Part shown: positions 57,705 to 64,000 of the stretch, in pieces
How the letters are laid out: every line of letters starts with the position of its first letter
Position numbering within the stretch: the stretch's first letter is position 1
NCBI GenBank assembly: GCA_015847255.1
Contig: JADLZK010013191.1
Span: 1 to 64,000 of the forward strand
DNA: 64,000 nucleotides
Source: Hyparrhenia diplandra
Taxonomy: Eukaryota; Streptophyta; Magnoliopsida; Poales; Poaceae
Direction: 5' to 3'
Notes under the pieces: generated by a model
What the model saw: only the letters and a program-made list of their open reading frames with translations
Told to the model about the DNA's origin: nothing
The model's database searches: none
Program-made: the position numbers and the translations under genes

Positions 57705-59414
57705 TGTTGACGGTCACTAACGACATATTTTTACCGTCAACATTCTACCATTCAGGGGTGAAACTATACCTTTTCATACTCATATACATTTACTATTGAT
57801 ATATTTCCACTTGTATTGGAGAAATAATTGTTTTGCAGGATATATACACAATCAAGTGAAAATGCACCAAAAGGCGCCTTACGGGAAAGCGTATTTTTAG
57901 AACACAACTCAACCTAAGGAAGGAAGGCCCACCACGATGCATATCTGGACCAATCACCAATGCCACATGACTTTTCAGGCCCAGCACAGCCCACTAGCCG
58001 GCACGGGCCCGGCCGAGCCCGCCCGGGCGCACGTGGCGCGCGCACGGGATTGGCGGTTCGGGCCCATCTTTTGCAAGGCGGTTCATTAAATGTCGTGGAG
58101 GCGGTGCGCTGTCGTCGTGGCAGGTGCACCACACCTGGACGCTGGGGAGATGGTCGGTTTGGGGAATTTGGCACTTAGGCCCCTCTCCCACTTGTATAAA
58201 TAGCCCCCTCACCTCCTCTCTCAACACACACCATTTGGAGCCTCCTCCTCTCTCTCTCTCTCTCTCCTCCTCTCCTCCTCCTCTCTACCCTCTCTTTTAG
58301 TTCTTTTTAGTCTTTAGTAGTATTTGGAGTTAGGCAAAGCTTCATTGGAGAGCTTGTACTTGGGAGAAAGGTACATTCGGTATGAATACATATATGGTTT
58401 CTTCTCAAGTCTTGTTCTCATATAGTTGTGCTATTGAATTAGAGTACACTTTTCATGTTATAGTTTTGACATATGAACTAGCATATAGTTTGTGTGTTAT
58501 ATTCTTGACATGTTATTCTCTCGACACGATCATGGTGTATGAACTAGACTATAGTTTGTATGTTGTGGTTTCGTCGTATAGAACTTTATGCTTAACCATT
58601 CATGCGACATATTTGAGTAGAGTTAGGGTTGTCTTTGAGGTGGCGGTCCGTTGTGGCTTTTGGAGTGCGTCCATATTCTAGCTCGTCCATCCATAGGGTG
58701 GGAGTCCGCGGGGGATATGGGATGTTCCTTAACATGCGGGCATGGTGCCCGGGTGAGCGGGGACCTTTGGATATGATGGCATGCCCTGGTTGAGGGGGTA
58801 GGCGGCAGGGTCATGACACCCTGTCCATCCTTTGTAATCCCCCCACGTTCATATGTTGTGTAGGAGTTCGTAAATGCCTTCCCTTTCGGTATTACCCGGG
58901 GAGGTCTCCCTGTCCATCTCACTCTCAGCTTTGACCCTAGTCACTTATGTTTGTGTGATAATTAACTTGTTCTTTGCACAGCTACATTAGGAATGCCTAC
59001 TCCAATTAGGAATATTCTTTATTCTTTATTTTCCCTTTTATCCTTGAGGTTGGCCCAAGTGTGTGTCACACTATCTTATAAACTATCATGACTTACCCCT
59101 ATACTGAGTATTGGTCAATTATACAGTCATGTTGTCTTGTTCATGCCCCTGCTAGAGTCTTACACCATGCCTTCCCTTGGGAAAATATAAATAACGATAC
59201 CCTGAATATCTCCGGGTGAAATGCTACAATGATAGATCCGTGCGCTTGCGGATGAATATCTATTATGGCAAGGTCTATCACCGTTGATGTCCCTAATGTG
59301 ATCACCGACATGGTGGTTGCGCTTAGGAATGTCAACGGTGCATTTCTAGTGCCGTCATTTGAGATGGGTTCTAAACCTGTTTCTAGTGATTGCGCTTAGA
59401 AAATGCAACAAGCA
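57705..59414 (+). repeat. 5' LTR of the Athila-like element
   Basis: 1710 bp. TATAAATA at 58195-58202, then a CT-rich run at about 58244-58300 just downstream of the expected transcription start. The matching TATA box in the 3' LTR is at 63795-63802. Confidence 0.88.
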
Positions 59415-59698
59415 TTTCTGGCGCCGTTGCCGGGGAAGGCGTTGGTTAAGAGATTCTAGAAAGACATGTTCATGATGATGTGCATGTATTAGTAGCCATT
59501 ACTCATGCAGGCTAATCTTTCATGTTTTCTCCTGTTGTGGATGAAAACAGGATAGTGTTCGATTGGTTTGTCCCTGTTGAACAACTACATTGCAGATCCG
59601 GAGGCACTCTAAGGAAGAACCAAACTCATACCAAAACTTCTCCTACTACTCCGCCCGACAAACAAACCAATCACCCCGCACCATCTACTATTCCACTC

Positions 59699-60403
59699 AT
59701 GGCCAAGTCGATCCGTGACTACTCCATCCCCTCTTTTTGCCAACGTGCCCGTTGGGCCCGTCCGCCAACACGGTACCGAGAACTTTGAGCTCCGACCCGG
59801 CCTAATCAAGATGGTGCAGCAAACCAATTTTACGGTTTGCCAAGTGAGGACGCAAATGCGCATCTGCAACACTTCCTCGAGCTTAGTGACACCTTTGTCA
59901 TCAAAGATGTCGCACCAGACGCCATTAGACTCCGTCTGTTTCCCTTCTCCCTCACGGGAAAGGCGAAATAGTGGTTCTACAAAGAGAAAGAAGCTGTCAA
60001 CACGTGGAACAAATGTTCCACGGCGTTTCTCACTAAATTCTTCCCCTTGGGTAAAACCAATGCCCTGAGGGGAAGGATTGCCAACTTCTAGCAGAATTCC
60101 ATGGAACCCATCCCTGCGGCATGGGAAAGGTTACAAGAATACATTCAAGCATGCCCGCACCATAGGATGGAAAAATGGCTCGTGTTGCAAAACTTCTACA
60201 GTGGGTTAACACCCATGTCTAAAGGACACATTGATGCCACTGCTAGAGCTACCTTCCTCTCCCTCACCATTGATAGAGCTACAACTCTCATTGAGAAAAT
60301 GGTGTCCAATCAAGCTTGGGGGAGGAAAGTTTTGGCAAACAAGAAGATAGCATGCATACCGTGGAGGAGCAGGACATGCACGCTACAATGGATCTCCTGT
60401 TGA
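59699..60403 (+). pseudogene. Gag remnant of the Athila-like element
   Basis: Begins MAKSIRDYSIPS. After frame shifts it shows FELRPGLIKMVQQTNF, EDANAHLQHFLELSDTFVI, APDAIRLRLFPFSLTGKAK, stop, WFYKEKEAVNTWNKCSTAFL, GKTNALRGRIANF, stop, and a clean WERLQEYIQACPHHRMEKWL and FYSGLTPMSK segment. This is a Retrotrans_gag-type capsid domain, the structural protein that packages element RNA. Both in-frame stops (TAG) sit where relatives have Gln. Downstream (60661-60830) the helical ENLSKKLTLNDKTIEN and QASFNKMIKTKLARF stretch belongs to the gag C-terminus. Confidence 0.85.
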
Positions 60404-60949
60404 AAGAACTTGACAAGTGTGCCACCGAAGATGAAGCATCATACGGCACAAGTCAAGGCCATAGACTCACACATAACATGTGAAGTCGTGGCAATGTTGG
60501 CCATTCGGGGAACAAGCGCCCTGAAACCCGAGGAGACACCACTCACATCAACAGCGGGTTCCGCCAACAAGGAGACCATAACGGGTGGAATAACTAGTCG
60601 CGCCCACAAAACCAAGGAGGTAATTCAAACCTCAAGGTACAATTCAAATCCTCTCTCCTTGGAAGACTTGCTCTTACACCAAGTTGAAATAATTGAAAAT
60701 CTTTCCAAGAAGTTGACGCTTAATGATAAAACTATTGAAAACATGAATTTCAAAATTAAAAGTTTAACTTCTTCCTATGAAAAACAAGCGAGCTTTAATA
60801 AAATGATAAAAACAAAACTAGCTCGGTTCTTCTTTCGCTGCTTTTTGCCTATTGCTGGTTTGGGAAAAGTTTTGGGGCAACCTGAAACTTCTCTTGAATC
60901 TGTTAAAATGGTCTCAACGAGGTCCGGTAAGCCTCTATATGTCGGAAAA

Positions 60950-61440
60950 TAGCAAAGATCCTTCCGAGCCACCATGCATTATCAAGAAAGAAGATCCCGG
61001 CCGCCCGACGATCACATGCTCGGTTGGCCCACATGTCTTCAAGGATGCCTTCGCGACCTTGGATCAAGCATTAATATCATGCCCATGGTAACATATGTTG
61101 AAATATTAGGTGGACCTTTGTCCCCTGTACATTTTGAACTACAGATGGCGGATCTATCACTAAGGAAGCCGGAGGGAGTAGCTCTCAGACATTATGGTGA
61201 AAATTCGAGATGCATACATCCCCACGGACTTTGTCGCCCTAGACATGGGTCACAACAAGAGAGCTCCCCAATCCTTGGGAGACCATTTCTTAACACTACA
61301 AATGCAGTCTTGCATGTGGGATCGAGGGCATGTTAGCTTTCATATGCACGGACAAACAATGAGATGCCCATTCAATGGGTTTAACAAGCATAAGAATACT
61401 AAAACCAAAACAGCCCAAGAAAATAAAACCATAAGAAAGT
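60950..61440 (+). pseudogene. Aspartic protease remnant of the Athila-like element
   Basis: RPTITCSVGPHVFKDAF leads across a one-base shift into CDLGSSINIMP (61052-61084), the protease active-site region with DLGSS where DLGAS is common. ILGRPFLNTTNAVLHVGS follows after another shift, then a short tail. Nothing resembling reverse transcriptase follows. It is not translatable as it stands. Confidence 0.75.
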
Positions 61441-61499
61441 GTTAAAGCAGGCATGGCAGGCAGAAAGGTTGGCACCCACATCCACTTCTCCGGATACGG

Positions 61500-63279
61500 C
61501 TGTACACCCATCAAGCAAGAAGTGAAAGGAGAAGAGTCCTACTCAGCGGACTTTAAAAGGTGAGCCCTTGCCGAAGGTAAATCGGTAGTTATCTTTTATT
61601 TCAATAATAATCTCCCAATAATAACTCCATGATGCTAATAATAATAATAAGAAAAAAAAGAAAAAAAAAAAGAGAAAAAAAGAAGAAGGGGAGAGAGAGA
61701 GAAAGAAAGAAAGAGAGGAGATAAACCTTTCAACCCCAAGTATTTTGTCTGTTATTTTGATGACATCAAAAGACAAGCTTGGGGAGCCTTCAACCACGCC
61801 ACCAATCACAACTCAGATCATTGCGTGCACAAGCTAGCGAGAACCATGAAAGGTAAGTAAGGAGCTAGCTTGGGGAGGACTCGAGAGAAAGGTAACTTGT
61901 ATCTCACATTTTTATCATATCCTCTATCTTATAAAATGATGAGACATGTTAAAAGAAATTTCATTCCTATATATATGAGCTATGAAAATGTTTTAGTTAA
62001 TCCCTTGTTGAAATGATGAATAGTTGCTCTATCTTATGTTTCATCATTGCCTAGTTTATAACCTAAATTTCTCTAAAGTTTGAGTTTAGTGGCTAAGTTA
62101 CATTTCACCTTGAAAAGCGTGAATCATGTGGGTTGCATAAGCTTATTCGGTCTAGGTTGTTGCGAGTTACGATATGGTGACATGGACTATGCTATGACAT
62201 CATTCTAAGAAAGACTTGACATCCGAGTTTTATTTTCAAAATCAAAATTCAAAAGTTCCTCAATGATATGCATTTCCCACGAGCCATATGACATGATGAT
62301 ATGATCATTCATGAAAAACCTTAGTCATATGCTACTTGTTTTCATGGTGAGCCTATGTCAAATTGTTTGTGACCTATGTAGAGATTCTTTTCATATGCCC
62401 AAGATCAAGATTCACGTACACCCACAAATAAATCGCCGACTCTCACACTGAGAGTTGCGCACAACATGCACCCTTCCATCCACCAAATAAACTCCATTCA
62501 TTTTGTATCATGACTTCTCGCCAAAAATTTTTGTTACAAGGAGGAGAAGTATGGGCTATGCTAAATAAAGAGAAGAGAAAAAAAAGAAAGATGGACAAAT
62601 GCCCCAATAAAGACGAGGAAGTCAGTACTCCTCCCAAAAAAAAAAAAAAAGAAAGAAGAGAAAAGAAAAACAAATAAAGGTAGCCATACCTCCTTCAGAG
62701 TTCCACCAAAGAGAGTCATGATACCTGGAGTACAAAAAGCACAAAAATTTCATACACTTTGCACATGTTGATCTAGGCCTATGACTAGTCTCTCCATGTG
62801 GTCCGGTTTTTGACTAAGGCAACATGACATGATACAAGTATGCCATCTTTTTACCTACCCAAAACTCCACAAAAAGCCTTATATAGTTGGTAGGCAAAAG
62901 AAGGGCAATCTAAGCCTTTGGTGAGGAACAAAACCACTTACATATTGAGCGATCGAGAGATCATTCGAGGAACTACTTTATTTGCACAAATATTTCAAAA
63001 CCTCGGATTGATAGTTGCTCAAGGGATGAAAGATAAGCGAGTCCGTAGATCCGTTCTATCTTGCAAACACCAAAGATTCGAGAGATGGCTCAAAAGCCCC
63101 ACAACGACTGAAGGTAATAAGGGGTGAATAAACATGCCATTTTATTCAAATTCTAGCAGAAAATTTTTGTTATACACATGGCACATTTAAAACATAATCG
63201 GCATAGAAGCAACTCCTGATCAACAACCAAGTCCTTAACTTTTGCTCGAGGACGAGCAAAGGGTAAGCTTGGGGGAGTT
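61500..63279. other. Non-coding 3' part of the Athila-like element
   Basis: AT-rich, with purine-rich runs (61640-61720 and 62570-62670) and no recognised domain. It ends at the polypurine tract and the 3' LTR. Confidence 0.55.
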
Positions 63280-64000
63280 TGTTGACGGCCACTAACGACA
63301 TATTTTTACCGTCAACATTCTACCATTCAGGGGTGAAACTATACCTTTTCATACTCATATACATTTACTATTGATATATTTTCACTTGTATTGGAGAAAT
63401 AATTATTTTGCGGGATATATACACAATCATGTGAAAAATGCACCAAAAAGGCGCCCTATACGGGAAAGCGTATTTTAGAACACAACTCAACCCAAGGAAG
63501 GAAGGCCCACCACGATGCATATCTGGACCAATCACCGACGCCACATGACTTTTAAAGGCCCAAGACAGCCCACCAGCCCGAAGCACGGGCCCAGCCGAGC
63601 TCGAAGCTTTCGGCCCGCGCCAAGACCGCTGGCTACAAGACGAGGATTGAGGCGGTTCGGGCCCATCATTTGCGAGGCGGTTCATTAAATGTCATGGAGG
63701 GCGGTGCGTGTGTCGTCGTGGCAGGTGCACCGCACGGACGCCCGGGAGATGGCGGTTTGGGCGAATTTGGGCACTTAGGCCCCTCTCCCACTTGTATAAA
63801 TAGCCCCCCTCACCTCCTCTCTCAACACACACCATTTGGAGCCTCCTCCCTCTCTCTCACTCTCTACTCCTCCTCTCCTCCTCCTCTACCCCCTCTCTTT
63901 AGTTCTTTTAGTCTTTAGTATTTGGAGTTAGGCAAAGCTTCATTGGAGAGCTTGTACTTGGGAGAAAGGTACATTCGGTATGAATACATATATGGTTTCT

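Larger units (their letters stand above)
57705..64000 (+). mobile_element. Athila-like Ty3/gypsy element, gag-protease only, 3' LTR cut
   Basis: 5' LTR 57705-59414 (TGTTGACGG start, GCA end). The primer-binding site TGGCGCCGTTGCCGGGGA is at 59419-59436. A gag remnant and a protease remnant follow, then a non-coding stretch (61500-63270). The polypurine tract AAGCTTGGGGGAG (63266) is followed by the 3' LTR, which starts at 63280 and runs off the window. Reverse transcriptase, RNase H and integrase are absent. Left target-duplication candidate GTGGG (57700-57704). The LTRs differ more than those of the Tat-like element, with a diverged patch at about 58010-58060 versus 63595-63650, so this insertion looks older. 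Confidence 0.88.

Noticed and set aside
1..64000. CRISPR arrays, operons, bacterial ribosome-binding sites, plasmid or phage functions
   Set aside because: The tandem repeats lack unique spacers of constant length, and all recognisable genes and elements are plant nuclear types with introns or retroelement features.

Overview
This is nuclear DNA from a grass (Poaceae). The evidence is Stowaway MITEs with the canonical CTCCCTCCGT ends, CACTA elements, Athila-like and Tat-like Ty3/gypsy elements, GC-rich coding segments beside AT-rich intergenic DNA, and a plant-type aldo-keto reductase with four exons and GT/AG introns. A panicoid grass is a reasonable guess, but nothing here fixes the species. 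There are no operons, CRISPR arrays or bacterial features. Family names rest on motif recognition, because no search could be run.

1-24 kb, genes and their decay. Four copies of one NB-ARC (resistance-type nucleotide-binding) family lie in a row on the + strand at about 4.0-5.4, 8.2-9.7, 11.5-13.0 and 15.0-16.5 kb. The family has P-loop, kinase-2 and RNBS-B motifs, no leucine-rich repeats, and a basic KRKR tail. Every copy carries frameshifts. A fifth fragment at 43.5-44.9 kb is split by a CACTA transposon. Next come a UDP-glycosyltransferase pseudogene (17.6-18.6 kb) sitting behind a duplicated DUF538-gene upstream block, a GC-rich CACTA-like terminus with a nested fold-back element (20.1-21.4 kb), a near-perfect Stowaway MITE (21.8 kb), and one intact DUF538 gene (22.3 kb).

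24-42 kb, transposon nest. A Tat-like gypsy element with 2.5-kb LTRs (24838-37330, target duplication GCCGC) is inserted in the first arm of a local tandem duplication. The second arm (37721-38384) preserves the empty site. The element keeps only an integrase C-terminus and a decayed antisense coding region. Two LINE-like retroposons of 1.1-1.3 kb in opposite orientations follow, each with a long target-site duplication.

42-49 kb, genes. Two more DUF538 copies (42.6 and 46.6 kb) each have one single-base frameshift. A solo LTR lies between them. A nearly intact aldo-keto reductase (47.8-49.2 kb, - strand) has one missing base in its last exon.

50-64 kb, nested LTR elements. A 238-bp LTR plus primer-binding site leads into a 27-bp minisatellite. 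That array is split by a 4.0-kb solo LTR (target duplication CTAGT) and continues into repeat-rich DNA. From 57705 to the window end lies an Athila-like element with gag and protease remnants, no reverse transcriptase, and a 3' LTR cut by the window edge.

Two themes run through the window. First, broken reading frames are often single-base changes in short homopolymers, so assembly error must be excluded before these copies are called pseudogenes. Second, duplicated blocks inside the window supply empty sites for several insertions.
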